From NCBI GenBank assembly GCA_013215295.1, contig JABSOZ010000007.1, positions 62,001 to 126,000 on the forward strand: a stretch of DNA of 64,000 nucleotides. The letters are read 5' to 3'. Under the pieces are notes generated by a model. It made no database searches and was not told the DNA's origin. It worked only from the letters and a program-made list of their open reading frames with translations. Positions 1 to 9,011 of this stretch are shown piece after piece. The position numbers and the translations under genes were made by a program. Numbering within the stretch: position 1 is the first letter of the stretch; each line of letters opens with the position of its first letter. This DNA is from Colwellia sp. (lineage in GTDB: Bacteria > Pseudomonadota > Gammaproteobacteria > Enterobacterales > Alteromonadaceae).

Positions 1-2
1 AA

Positions 3-185
3 TTAGATGAAAATGGTGAGGTTAATCTGTTAGAATTAGTGGAAGAAGAGTTATTACTTGCAATTCCATTAATAGCAAAGCATGAACCCAGTAAATGTCA
101 AGCACCAGTTGACAGTGTATGGGGTGAGTTGCCTGAAGAGCTAGAAAAACCAAACCCATTTGATATATTAAAAAAAATTAAATAA
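3..185 (+). CDS. yceD: YceD/DUF177 family protein, C-terminal part (cut by window edge)
   Basis: An open frame runs from the window edge to a TAA and encodes the last 60 residues of a protein. The tail has an acidic, Leu-rich stretch, then a Cys in the context SKCQAP and an ending PFDILKKIK. This is the usual C-terminus of YceD (DUF177), a small protein linked in the family to 23S rRNA and ribosome assembly. It sits just before rpmF, the conserved order in gammaproteobacteria. The N-terminal part, start and promoter lie outside the window. The call rests mainly on the tail and the neighbour. Confidence 0.85.
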   Translation, partial: LDENGEVNLLELVEEELLLAIPLIAKHEPSKCQAPVDSVWGELPEELEKPNPFDILKKIK

Positions 186-229
186 CTTATTTAATTAATA
201 ACCGATTAACCGATTTTTAGGAGTAGCTA

Positions 230-400
230 ATGGCAGTACAAAAAAGTAAAAAGTCTCGTTCAAGACGTGGCATGCGCCGTTCACACGATGCAGTAACAAC
301 AGAAAACTTATCAGTAGATCCAGTATCTGGTGAAGCACACCGTCGTCATCATGTAACAGCTGATGGCTTTTACAAAGGTGTTAAAGTAATCAACAAGTAA
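230..400 (+). CDS. rpmF: 50S ribosomal protein L32
   Basis: This 56-residue protein begins [20 protein letters not shown], the signature basic N-terminus of bacterial L32. It carries no zinc-binding Cys pairs, as in many gammaproteobacterial L32 proteins. The ATG is preceded by TTTTTAGGAGTAG, a strong ribosome binding site. L32 is a component of the large ribosomal subunit near the peptidyl transferase region. The gene lies 44 bp after yceD and 10 bp before plsX, and the three are probably co-transcribed with the fatty acid genes, as in E. coli. Confidence 0.97.
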   Translation: MAVQKSKKSRSRRGMRRSHDAVTTENLSVDPVSGEAHRRHHVTADGFYKGVKVINK

Positions 401-410
401 GCTGATTGCT

Positions 411-1442
411 TTGAATAATCTAACCATAGCGTTAGATGTTATGGGGGGCGATAAAGGCCCCCTTATAACAATTTCTGCTGCCATTTTAGCAGTTAAGAAC
501 ATTCCAGAACTTCACCTCATTCTTTGTGGTGATGTCGATATTATCAACGCTGAATTATCTAAAAGTCAGTTTGTTGAGCACTCACAATTAACTATTTATC
601 CAACCACTGAAATTGTGGAAATGGGCGATAAACCTATTGTTGCTTTACGTAACAAAAAAAACTCTTCAATGCGAAAGTCTCTTGACCTTGTGCATGAAAA
701 TAAAGCCCAAGCGTGTGTTAGTGCTGGTAATACCGGAGCCTTGTTTTCTATGGCTCACTTTGTATTGAAAACATTACCCGGCGTAGAACGTCCCGCATTA
801 ATCTCTTCTCTACCTACCCATGATGAAAATAAACACGTGTTTATGCTCGATTTAGGCGCGAATGTTTTTTGTGACTCTAATGTTTTATATCAGTTTGCTG
901 TAATGGGCTCTGTAATGGCTGAACAGGTTGATGGTATTAAAGCCCCACGTATCGCTTTATTAAATATGGGAGAAGAAGAAATAAAGGGCAGCGAACACAT
1001 TAAGCAAACCGCTGCAAAGTTAACGCAAAATAGTGACATTAATTACATTGGTTTTGTTGAAGGTAATGACATTTTCACTAACAAAGCGGATGTTATTGTC
1101 TGTGATGGTTTTGTTGGAAACGTTGCATTGAAAACTTGTGAGGGTGTTGCCCGTTTAGTTTATCAAAAAATGCATACAGTATTATCCCGAAACATATTTA
1201 CGCGAATTGTAGGCAGATTATTGTCGTCTACAATAAAAAAACTCTTTAAACCCTTGAACCCCGACCAGTATAACGGCGCAAGTCTGATAGGATTACGCGG
1301 TATTGTAGTTAAGAGCCATGGTAATGCGAGTTCAAAGGCTTTTTACATGGCTATATTAGAAGCAATAAAAGAAGTTGAACGGCAAGTACCTGAAAGAATA
1401 AAGGACAAGCTCGAACATGGTTTTGCATGTGGTCGAAAGTAA
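411..1442 (+). CDS. plsX: Phosphate acyltransferase PlsX
   Basis: PlsX makes acyl-phosphate from acyl-ACP, the first step of the PlsX/PlsY route to phosphatidic acid, and is a peripheral membrane enzyme. The product has 343 residues, close to the family norm. It begins with the hallmark LDVMGGD and contains SAGNTGAL near residue 104 and the later NGASLIGLRG block. I chose the TTG start at 411 because it places LDVMGGD eight residues in, as in E. coli; no ATG upstream is in frame and near. The next gene is fabD, not fabH, which is unusual for this operon. Confidence 0.95.
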   Translation: MNNLTIALDVMGGDKGPLITISAAILAVKNIPELHLILCGDVDIINAELSKSQFVEHSQLTIYPTTEIVEMGDKPIVALRNKKNSSMRKSLDLVHENKAQACVSAGNTGALFSMAHFVLKTLPGVERPALISSLPTHDENKHVFMLDLGANVFCDSNVLYQFAVMGSVMAEQVDGIKAPRIALLNMGEEEIKGSEHIKQTAAKLTQNSDINYIGFVEGNDIFTNKADVIVCDGFVGNVALKTCEGVARLVYQKMHTVLSRNIFTRIVGRLLSSTIKKLFKPLNPDQYNGASLIGLRGIVVKSHGNASSKAFYMAILEAIKEVERQVPERIKDKLEHGFACGRK

Positions 1443-1562
1443 GTCTTTAACATTCAGCCAAAATAAAACGTATTTAATGAATTGTTTTTTTCAACAAAAC
1501 ATAATTCATTAAATATCGCTTATCACATTTAATTAAAACACAAATAAACATTAGGTAATAAA

Positions 1563-2498
1563 ATGCAAAATAATTTAGCGTTTGTTTTCCCCGGCCAAGG
1601 TTCACAAACCGTTGGCATGTTAGCTGACTTTGCTGACAATGAAGTTGTACAAAATACATTTTTAGAAGCTTCAGAAGCCTTAGGGTATAACCTTTGGCAA
1701 TTAGTTTCACAAGGGCCTATTGAAAAGCTTAACCAAACAAATTTCACCCAACCAGCGCTATTAACCGCTAGTGTTGCTTTGTGGCGTTTATGGGCATCTC
1801 AATCAGATAGTCAACCTGCAATGTTAGCCGGTCATAGTTTAGGAGAATATTCTGCTTTAGTTTGTGCAGGTGTTATTTCTTTAGCTGAAGGAGTGAAGTT
1901 AGTGGAGAAGCGAGGCGAGTTTATGCAAGCTTCTGTTCCTGCTGGTGTTGGTGCTATGGCAGCGATTATCGGCCTTGACGATCAAACGATTATTGACTCG
2001 TGTGCAAAAGCACAAAACGATGAAGTGGTCGCCGCCGTTAATTTCAACTCACCAGGACAAGTTGTTATTGCTGGTCATAAAAACGCAGTAGAAAGAGCAG
2101 GTGTACTTTGTAAAGAAGCCGGTGCAAAGCGTGTACTTCCTTTACCTGTAAGTGTACCGTCTCACTGTGCATTAATGAAAGATGCGGCTGACAAACTTGC
2201 TGAAGAGTTTAATAATGTCACATTTAATATGCCACAAATACCCGTCGTCAATAATGTTGATGTAGCAACAGAAACTGATGTAGAAGCCATTAAACTAGCT
2301 TTGATCAAACAATTATATAGTCCGGTACGTTGGACTGAAACAATTGAACTACTGGCAAAAAGTGGTATTTCACTTGTTGTTGAGGCAGGCCCTGGCAAAG
2401 TTTTACAAGGGTTAATTAAACGCATAGACAAATCAATCACTAGTGCTTCAATTAATGATCAAGCATCATTAACAAAAGCATTAGAAACAATTAAATAG
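1563..2498 (+). CDS. fabD: Malonyl-CoA:ACP transacylase
   Basis: FabD moves malonyl from CoA to ACP, supplying the extender unit for type II fatty acid synthesis in the cytoplasm. The 311-residue product has the N-terminal FPGQGSQ motif and the nucleophile elbow GHSLGEYSAL, where the Ser is catalytic. The partner His lies in the PSHCALM segment near residue 200. The gene is 120 bp after plsX, and that gap is where fabH would normally be. The stop is 8 bp from the fabG start, which implies co-transcription. Confidence 0.97.
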   Translation: MQNNLAFVFPGQGSQTVGMLADFADNEVVQNTFLEASEALGYNLWQLVSQGPIEKLNQTNFTQPALLTASVALWRLWASQSDSQPAMLAGHSLGEYSALVCAGVISLAEGVKLVEKRGEFMQASVPAGVGAMAAIIGLDDQTIIDSCAKAQNDEVVAAVNFNSPGQVVIAGHKNAVERAGVLCKEAGAKRVLPLPVSVPSHCALMKDAADKLAEEFNNVTFNMPQIPVVNNVDVATETDVEAIKLALIKQLYSPVRWTETIELLAKSGISLVVEAGPGKVLQGLIKRIDKSITSASINDQASLTKALETIK

Positions 2499-2506
2499 GA
2501 TAAATT

Positions 2507-3241
2507 ATGTTTTCTTTTGAAGGAAAAGTAGTCTTAGTTACTGGCGCAAGTCGTGGTATCGGTAAAGCAATCGCAAGTCAATTTAAAGCATTAGGCGCAA
2601 CGGTTTTAGGCACAGCAACATCAGAACATGGCGCTGGAAATATCAGTGAATATTTAGGCGCTGGTAATGGTTTAGTGCTTAACGTGACTGACAATGATTC
2701 AATCGCAGCATTATTCGTTGCGATTAAAGAAAACCATGGCGGCATTGATATTTTAGTTAATAATGCGGGTATCACTCGCGATAATTTATTTATGCGAATG
2801 AAAGATGAAGAATGGCAAGATATTATCGATACTAACTTATCTTCAGTTTTTAAAATCAGTAAAGCGGTTATTCGTTCTATGATGAAAAAGCGCAATGGCC
2901 GTATTATTAATATTGGCTCTGTAGTAGGTAGTATGGGCAATGCAGGCCAAGTAAACTACGCAACGTCTAAAGCGGGTTTACTTGGTTTTACAAAATCATT
3001 AGCGCGTGAGGTTGCATCTCGTGGCATAACTGTTAATACTGTGTCGCCGGGTTTTATCGATACTGATATGACACAAACGTTAACTGATGAGCAAAAAGAT
3101 GGTATTTTTTCACAAGTTCCTGCCAATCGTTTAGGTAAGCCAGAAGAAATTGCTAACGCAGTTGTCTTTTTAGCTTCTGATGGTGCGGCATACATAACAG
3201 GTGAAACATTGCATGTAAACGGCGGTATGTATATGGTTTAA
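2507..3241 (+). CDS. fabG: 3-oxoacyl-ACP reductase
   Basis: FabG reduces 3-oxoacyl-ACP with NADPH in each cycle of fatty acid elongation. The 244-residue short-chain dehydrogenase has the cofactor motif TGASRGIG near residue 14, the NNAG motif, and the catalytic Ser (IGSVVG), Tyr and Lys (YATSK). The C-terminus GGMYMV matches E. coli FabG. The start is preceded by TAGGATAAATT, a modest ribosome site. It belongs to the fabD-fabG-acpP run; the 159 bp before acpP may hold a separate acpP promoter. Confidence 0.97.
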   Translation: MFSFEGKVVLVTGASRGIGKAIASQFKALGATVLGTATSEHGAGNISEYLGAGNGLVLNVTDNDSIAALFVAIKENHGGIDILVNNAGITRDNLFMRMKDEEWQDIIDTNLSSVFKISKAVIRSMMKKRNGRIINIGSVVGSMGNAGQVNYATSKAGLLGFTKSLAREVASRGITVNTVSPGFIDTDMTQTLTDEQKDGIFSQVPANRLGKPEEIANAVVFLASDGAAYITGETLHVNGGMYMV

Positions 3242-3400
3242 TTTGTCTGTCTTATTGAAAATAAGCGATAAATTGAGCGATTTTAATACAGTCAACAGGT
3301 TAGACCAGAAGAAAATTAGAATTAGAAGCTTGCAAGCTAGGCTGTTGACGAATAAACTACACACAATTATGAAAAATTGTATTTTTAGAAAGGAAAAAAA

Positions 3401-3634
3401 ATGAGTACTATTGAAGAACGCGTAAGAAAAATTACTATTGAACAGTTAGGTGTAAGTGAAGAAGAAGTTAAAATTAGTTCTTCTTTTGTTGACGACCTAG
3501 GTGCAGACTCTTTAGACACTGTTGAATTAGTAATGGCGTTAGAAGAAGAATTTGATACTGAAATTCCAGATGAAGAAGCTGAAAAAATCACAACTGTTCA
3601 AGCAGCTGTTGATTACGTTACTGCTAACCAATAA
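3401..3634 (+). CDS. acpP: Acyl carrier protein
   Basis: ACP carries the growing acyl chain on a 4'-phosphopantetheine arm. The 77-residue acidic protein has the attachment site [12 protein letters not shown], with the modified Ser in the DSL triplet, and is near-identical in layout to E. coli AcpP. The ATG is preceded by AGAAAGGAAAA, a strong ribosome binding site as expected for such an abundant protein. A clear hairpin and T-run follows the gene, so transcription is at least partly ended before fabF. Confidence 0.98.
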   Translation: MSTIEERVRKITIEQLGVSEEEVKISSSFVDDLGADSLDTVELVMALEEEFDTEIPDEEAEKITTVQAAVDYVTANQ

Positions 3635-3697
3635 TTACAATGTAAATTATTGGCTTTCAAGTAAAGCTTTTTAAATGAGAATTTAAAGTACATATCC

Positions 3698-3723
3698 AGG
3701 CGGTTTTTACCGCCTGTTTTTTT
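3698..3723 (+). terminator. Rho-independent terminator after acpP
   Basis: The stem AGGCGG/CCGCCT has a short T-rich loop and runs straight into eight T residues. It lies 64 bp after the acpP stop and before fabF. It would set acpP mRNA apart from fabF or act as a partial terminator. Confidence 0.85.
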
Positions 3724-3810
3724 ATCTACGATTTCTGTTTGTTACTTTTTTAATCATGAAAATTTAACAGCTCCTTTTCCCTTTTAAACTCTTAGCGGAG
3801 GCACATAGTC

Positions 3811-5043
3811 ATGAGACGCGTTGTTGTTACCGGTCTTGGTATGCTGAGCCCTTTGGGCAATAGTCCTGAATCTACTTGGCAAAATCTGCTGCTTGGTAAA
3901 AGCGGCATTAGTAATATTGAGCATTTTGATACATCTTTATACACCACCAAATTTGCAGGTTTAATTAAAAATTTTGATGCACAAAATTATATGGCAAGAA
4001 AAGAAGCCAAAAAAATGGATCTTTTTATTCAATATGGTGTTGCTGCTGGTGTACAAGCTTTTAAAGATTCTGGCCTTGAAATCGATGATGTAAATACTCA
4101 TCGCATTGGTGTTGCGGTTGGCGCAGGCATTGGTGGTTTAGGATTAATCGAAGATAATTTTGAAAAATTACTGAAAGGCGGCCCTCGTAAGTTATCGCCA
4201 TTTTTTGTGCCTTCGACTATTATCAATATGATCTCTGGTCACTTATCTATGATGCATAGTTTAAGAGGGCCGAACATTTCTATTGCTACCGCTTGTACTA
4301 GTGGTGTTCACAATATAGGCCATGCAGCTCGAATGATCGTTTATGGCGATGCTGATGCTATGTTAGCAGGTGGCGCTGAAAAAGCTTCAACACGTACTGG
4401 AATGGGCGGCTTTGGTGCTGCACGTGCTTTATCCAGACGTAATGATGCACCAGAAGAAGCTTCTCGCCCTTGGGACAAAGACCGTGACGGTTTTGTACTT
4501 GGTGACGGTGCTGGTGTCTTAGTACTTGAAGAGTACGAACATGCGAAAGCGCGTGGCGCAAAAATATATGCAGAACTTGTTGGCTTTGGCATGAGTGCCG
4601 ATGCTCATCACATGACATCACCACCAGCAAATGGTGAAGGTGGTGCACGTGCTATGGTGAATGCCATTAATGATGCAAAAGTTGATCAAAGTAAAATTGG
4701 TTATATTAATGCCCATGGTACTTCAACGCCAGCAGGTGATATTGCCGAAACCAATGCGGTAAAATCAGTATTTGGTGATAACGCTTATAAATTAATGATG
4801 GGCTCTACAAAATCAATGACAGGTCACCTTCTGGGAGCAGCAGGTGCGATTGAAACTATTTTTACCGTCCAATCATTAATGAATAATGTCGTACCACCTA
4901 CCATAAACTTAGATAACCCAAGCGAGGGGTGTGATCTCGATTATATTGCACATACAGCGCGTGATGTTAAGTTAGAATATGCTTTATGTAACTCTTTTGG
5001 TTTTGGCGGTACTAACGGCTCGTTGATCTTTAAGAAAGTTTAA
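3811..5043 (+). CDS. fabF: 3-oxoacyl-ACP synthase II
   Basis: FabF condenses malonyl-ACP with acyl-ACP and controls chain length and the cis-vaccenate response to cold. The 410-residue thiolase-fold protein has the full Cys-His-His set: the Cys in [10 protein letters not shown], the first His in [11 protein letters not shown] and the second in [11 protein letters not shown]. The C-terminus [14 protein letters not shown] is typical. The start follows a good AGCGGAGG ribosome site. With fabH absent nearby, this is the only condensing enzyme in the window. A strong terminator follows. Confidence 0.97.
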   Translation: MRRVVVTGLGMLSPLGNSPESTWQNLLLGKSGISNIEHFDTSLYTTKFAGLIKNFDAQNYMARKEAKKMDLFIQYGVAAGVQAFKDSGLEIDDVNTHRIGVAVGAGIGGLGLIEDNFEKLLKGGPRKLSPFFVPSTIINMISGHLSMMHSLRGPNISIATACTSGVHNIGHAARMIVYGDADAMLAGGAEKASTRTGMGGFGAARALSRRNDAPEEASRPWDKDRDGFVLGDGAGVLVLEEYEHAKARGAKIYAELVGFGMSADAHHMTSPPANGEGGARAMVNAINDAKVDQSKIGYINAHGTSTPAGDIAETNAVKSVFGDNAYKLMMGSTKSMTGHLLGAAGAIETIFTVQSLMNNVVPPTINLDNPSEGCDLDYIAHTARDVKLEYALCNSFGFGGTNGSLIFKKV

Positions 5044-5093
5044 GCGTTTTAAAATCGTAAATATCATTAACTAACCCTTGCAGTTGATCGTTT

Positions 5094-5134
5094 AAGCCTG
5101 AATACTAGTCATAAGTATTCGGGCTTTTTATTTT
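5094..5134 (+). terminator. Rho-independent terminator after fabF
   Basis: A 13-bp stem (AAGCCTGAATACT with AGTATTCGGGCTT, one G-T wobble) encloses a 7-nt loop and is followed by TTTATTTT. It ends the fatty acid transcript before pabC. Confidence 0.9.
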
Positions 5135-5202
5135 ACCGTATTTTATTTAATGAGCTTTCCCTTGATGACAATTCTCCTAACAATGAACATTTTTATTTTT
5201 CA

Positions 5203-6024
5203 ATGAAAGCTAATATGTATTATCAAAGTATAAATGGCGAACAAGAACAGCACCTTTTAATCAATAACCGTGGATTAGCTTATGGTGATGGGGTATTTAC
5301 TACTGCCAAAGTGGACAATGGCAAAATTCAGTTTTTATCTGCGCACATTGAACGATTAAAAAACAGCTGCAATAAGCTTAATGTTGCTCTGCCAGATTTC
5401 AATAGAATTATTAATGAATTAACTGAGGTAGCCCAAAGATATAAACAGTCGGTAGCAAAAATCATTATCACTGCCGGAGATGGCGGACGAGGGTATTCAC
5501 GTCAAGGTTGTTCATCCAGTCATGTTATTATCACCTTTCATGAATTTCCCGGACATTATTCATCATTACAACAAACAGGTATTCACCTAGGCGTATCAAG
5601 CTTAAAAATAGGAATAAACCCATTAACTGCAGGTATAAAACACTTGAACCGTCTTGAGCAAGTGCTTATTCGTCAAGAGTTGGACAACCGAACCGAAGAT
5701 GATTTATTAGTGCTTAATTACTTCGATAACGTCATTGAAGCAACTGCTGCGAATATCTTTTGGTTTAAAAATAATATTTGGTATACGCCTACATTAGATG
5801 AATCAGGTGTCGAGGGGTTAATGCGTAATCATATTTTACAAAATTTCAGTAACCATTGTGATATAAAACTCGTTAACGCTAAGTTATCAGCCTTAGACAA
5901 TATTGACGCAATGTTTATTTGTAATAGTGTTATGGGGATTATGCCGGTTAAATATTTTGAAAGCCAAATTTTATCCTTAGCACCTTGTTATGATATTAAT
6001 GAACGCTTACAGGAGGTTATGTAA
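5203..6024 (+). CDS. pabC: Aminodeoxychorismate lyase
   Basis: PabC removes pyruvate from 4-amino-4-deoxychorismate to give p-aminobenzoate for folate. The 273-residue fold-type IV PLP enzyme has RGLAYGDGVFTTAKV near the N-terminus, the Schiff-base Lys in GIKHLNRLEQ near residue 147, and the EATAANIFW strand. Family members usually start at the position of Met5 (base 5215, MYYQSINGEQ), so the true start may be 5215; neither start has a strong ribosome site. It sits 2 bp from mltG, the order also found in E. coli. Confidence 0.93.
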   Translation: MKANMYYQSINGEQEQHLLINNRGLAYGDGVFTTAKVDNGKIQFLSAHIERLKNSCNKLNVALPDFNRIINELTEVAQRYKQSVAKIIITAGDGGRGYSRQGCSSSHVIITFHEFPGHYSSLQQTGIHLGVSSLKIGINPLTAGIKHLNRLEQVLIRQELDNRTEDDLLVLNYFDNVIEATAANIFWFKNNIWYTPTLDESGVEGLMRNHILQNFSNHCDIKLVNAKLSALDNIDAMFICNSVMGIMPVKYFESQILSLAPCYDINERLQEVM

Positions 6025-6026
6025 AT

Positions 6027-7037
6027 ATGAAGTCTTATAAAGTATTATTCGCAGTATTATGCATAACATTGATCATTTCAATCACATCTTTAGTTGGTTA
6101 CACCTTTTATCAAGCCAAACAGCCACTTGATATTGCAGAAACACAATTATTAACGATCAAAGATGGTACATCGTTTAGCCATTTTTCTAAGCAGTTAATA
6201 AAAAAGAAATGGTTAGATAACCGTTTTTGGCTGCGTAATTATGTTCGGCTCAAACCTGAGTACGCTAATATAAAAGCGGGTACTTATAAAGTAGCTAAGG
6301 GTAGTTCAATACAAGGTTTGTTAGCGCAATTAGTTACGGGTAAAGAGCATCAATTTAGTGTAACTTTTATTGAAGGAACAACCTTCAAAGAATGGTTAGT
6401 TCAATTGAACGCAATGGATAACATTATCCACACAATTAACCAAAGCTCTGTTGCTGATATTGCTAAGAAGCTAAACATCAGTCAATCCAACCCAGAAGGG
6501 CTATTTTACCCAGAAACATACGCCTTCACTGCGGGTACAACAGATATTCAGTTATTAAAAAGGGCTCAACATAAAATGTCTGTGGAATTAGATTTAGCGT
6601 GGGAAAGTCGTGCCGAACTATTACCGTATGAAAATAAATATCAAGCCTTGATCATGGCTTCAATTATTGAAAAAGAAAGTGGTAAAAACGCTGAGCATGG
6701 CATTATTTCATCTGTATTTGTTAATCGCTTAAATATAAAGATGCGTTTGCAAACAGATCCTACGATAATCTATGGGCTGGGCGATCGATATAAAGGAGAT
6801 ATTAAACGTAAACATAAACGAGAAAAAACAGCGTATAATACTTACCGAATTAATGGCTTACCGCCCACGCCTATTGCTATGGCAGGTAAAAGTGCAATAC
6901 ATGCCGCTTTAAACCCCTTAGCAACTGATTATTTTTATTTTGTTAGTAATGGTAATGGTCAGCATATATTCTCAACTAACTTGAAAGATCATAATGCGGC
7001 TGTTACAAAATATCAGTTGAATCGAAAAACTCAATAA
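6027..7037 (+). CDS. mltG: Endolytic murein transglycosylase MltG
   Basis: MltG cuts nascent glycan strands at the outer face of the inner membrane and so sets their length. The 336-residue protein has one N-terminal membrane anchor (about residues 7-27), a LysM-like region, and a YceG catalytic domain with the active Glu in ASIIEKESG and the RLQTDPTIIYGLG and NTYRINGLPPTPI blocks. The size matches E. coli YceG. The start is 2 bp after pabC and the stop is 10 bp before tmk, so the three genes form an operon. Confidence 0.95.
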   Translation: MKSYKVLFAVLCITLIISITSLVGYTFYQAKQPLDIAETQLLTIKDGTSFSHFSKQLIKKKWLDNRFWLRNYVRLKPEYANIKAGTYKVAKGSSIQGLLAQLVTGKEHQFSVTFIEGTTFKEWLVQLNAMDNIIHTINQSSVADIAKKLNISQSNPEGLFYPETYAFTAGTTDIQLLKRAQHKMSVELDLAWESRAELLPYENKYQALIMASIIEKESGKNAEHGIISSVFVNRLNIKMRLQTDPTIIYGLGDRYKGDIKRKHKREKTAYNTYRINGLPPTPIAMAGKSAIHAALNPLATDYFYFVSNGNGQHIFSTNLKDHNAAVTKYQLNRKTQ

Positions 7038-7047
7038 GAAGAGAAAA

Positions 7048-7677
7048 ATGAATAAAGGCCAATTTATTGTAATAGAAGGAATCGAAGGCGCTGGTAAATC
7101 TTCAGCTATTTCAGTGGTAAAAAAAGTACTTTCGGAGCAAGGTATTGATTTTATAAATACCCGAGAACCAGGAGGCACTCCTTTAGCAGAATTATTGCGA
7201 GATATTGTTAAATCAGCAGATCACGAAGAAGTCTTAACACAAGAAACTGAATTATTACTGATGTACGCTAGTCGAAGCCAGCTTCTTGCTAATAGAATTC
7301 TTCCTGCACTGAATAAAGGGCAATGGGTTATTGGTGATCGTCATGATTTAAGCTCAAGAGCTTATCAAGGTGGCGGAAGAGAATTTGACGATGATCTTAT
7401 GGAAACTATTGCACAAGTTACCTTAAAAGGATTTAAACCTCAGTTGACACTTTATTTAGATATATCGCCTGAATTAGGTTTAGCAAGAGCACAAGCGCGA
7501 GGAGCTTTAGACCGTATAGAATTAGAAAAAATAGAATTCTTTCATCGAGTGCGAAATAAATACCGTGAAATTGCATTAGCTGACGCCAGCATTAAAATTA
7601 TTGATGCGAGTGCACCGATGCCCGTGGTACATAATAACATTCGCTTGGCCGTTAACGCTTTTTTAAAAAGTCAGTAA
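7048..7677 (+). CDS. tmk: Thymidylate kinase
   Basis: Tmk phosphorylates dTMP to dTDP with ATP. The 209-residue protein has the P-loop EGIEGAGKSS at the start, the TREPGGTPLAE motif that follows the dTMP-binding region, and the DRHDLSSRAYQGGGR segment. The lid contains RAQARGALDRIE. The ribosome site AAGAAGAG lies 6 bp before the ATG. It sits between mltG and holB, the conserved gammaproteobacterial order. Confidence 0.97.
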   Translation: MNKGQFIVIEGIEGAGKSSAISVVKKVLSEQGIDFINTREPGGTPLAELLRDIVKSADHEEVLTQETELLLMYASRSQLLANRILPALNKGQWVIGDRHDLSSRAYQGGGREFDDDLMETIAQVTLKGFKPQLTLYLDISPELGLARAQARGALDRIELEKIEFFHRVRNKYREIALADASIKIIDASAPMPVVHNNIRLAVNAFLKSQ

Positions 7678-7705
7678 TAGTCACGTTGGCTAGTAGGAAA
7701 CCCTA

Positions 7706-8614
7706 ATGCACAGTTGGTTAGATCAACAACAGCTTTTATTATCTAAGCAAATAACACAAATAAAATTACCTCACGCTATTTTAATTAGTGGTGTAGAAAG
7801 TGCAGGTAAAAGTGAACTTTCTCAATGGCTTATTAAGGTTCTTTCATGTAATAAACCTGAAAATGTTCAATCCGTTTTAATGCCATGTAAAAGTTGTAAA
7901 TCCTGCTTACTACATCGGAGTAATACTTATCCGGATCATTTACTTATTGAAAGTGGTGGTAAAAGCATCGGGGTGGATCAAGTAAGACAAGCCAGTCGTT
8001 TTTTTGAAAAAACAGCGCAATTAGGCCATTGTAAAACGGCATTAATCACTGCTGCGCATAACATGACGGTCTCAGCGGCTAATGCTTTATTAAAAACGCT
8101 TGAAGAACCTAATCCTGATAATTATATTGTATTATTAACATCTGAACTTGAAACACTTTTACCGACAATAATTAGTCGTTGTTTTATTATAGATATCAGA
8201 CCGCCTGTTGGTGAGAAGTTATTAGCAGAACTGAAACTGTCGGGCACAGACCCTTTTGTTAATTTAAGTCAGTTGAAAGAATTATCTGATCCATCTGTTA
8301 ATGAAAAATATCAAAATTTTGAACATTGTTTTTGTACCTTTTTGCAGAAAAAACCAATCAATCTTAGTGAAGTATTGAGTTTGTTAAATGATAATTCAGA
8401 TAGTGTACGCTGGTTAGAAAAGGTGATGGTTAAATTGATGAGACAGCAATATAATTGGTTAGAAGGTGATCATTTACTTAATGAAAAAGTAATATGGGCG
8501 ATATATCAGTTAGTTTTGTCTGCTATTAAACAGCTAAAGTTATTAATGCAGGCCAACAAACAGTTCATATTTGAAAAACTACTTGTTGATATAACTGTTG
8601 TGATCAATAAATAA
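7706..8614 (+). CDS. holB: DNA polymerase III subunit delta'
   Basis: HolB is the stator subunit of the clamp loader that puts the beta clamp on DNA. The 302-residue protein has a degenerate P-loop (SGVESAGKSELSQW), a four-Cys zinc module (about residues 48-70, MPCKSCKSCLLH), and the sensor 1 region SAANALLKTLEEPNPDNY followed by the SRC motif. The length is slightly below that of E. coli HolB. It follows tmk by 28 bp and is followed by the PilZ gene, which is the common arrangement in this order. Confidence 0.94.
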   Translation: MHSWLDQQQLLLSKQITQIKLPHAILISGVESAGKSELSQWLIKVLSCNKPENVQSVLMPCKSCKSCLLHRSNTYPDHLLIESGGKSIGVDQVRQASRFFEKTAQLGHCKTALITAAHNMTVSAANALLKTLEEPNPDNYIVLLTSELETLLPTIISRCFIIDIRPPVGEKLLAELKLSGTDPFVNLSQLKELSDPSVNEKYQNFEHCFCTFLQKKPINLSEVLSLLNDNSDSVRWLEKVMVKLMRQQYNWLEGDHLLNEKVIWAIYQLVLSAIKQLKLLMQANKQFIFEKLLVDITVVINK

Positions 8615-8649
8615 TAAAGAATAGCGTTATAAAATTTTGAGGAATTGTT

Positions 8650-8976
8650 ATGCACGAATTTACGATAGAGTTTTTATCTGATAGAGAGCTATATCAATAC
8701 TACATGCCTTTTGTAAAAAGTGGCGGATTATTTGTTCGTACACCAGATCAATTTGATTTAGGTGACGAAATCAAACTTGAAGTTACTTTACCCGACGCGT
8801 TAGAAGCATCGATAGTTATTGGGAAGGTTTGTTGGTTAACGCCAGTAGGTGCTCAAAATGGTACGCCAGCGGGTGTTGGAGTCAAATTTGAAGAAGATGA
8901 AGATCATGTTCGTAATCAAATTGAAAAATTGATAGGGCGTTTGTTGAGCTCGTCAGAACCTACACTATCAATGTAG
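8650..8976 (+). CDS. PilZ domain protein
   Basis: This 108-residue protein is a stand-alone PilZ-type domain of the kind encoded between holB and tatD in many gammaproteobacteria. It contains the SGGLFVRTP strand and a C-terminal AGVGVKFEE segment. The N-terminal RxxxR motif that binds c-di-GMP in canonical PilZ proteins is not evident, so it resembles the type IV pilus protein PilZ, which does not bind the nucleotide. The family role is in type IV pilus assembly. The ATG follows TGAGGAATTGTT, a good ribosome site. Confidence 0.88.
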   Translation: MHEFTIEFLSDRELYQYYMPFVKSGGLFVRTPDQFDLGDEIKLEVTLPDALEASIVIGKVCWLTPVGAQNGTPAGVGVKFEEDEDHVRNQIEKLIGRLLSSSEPTLSM

Positions 8977-9011
8977 GTTAAATAACTGAATTAAAATATT
9001 GGAGAAACTGT

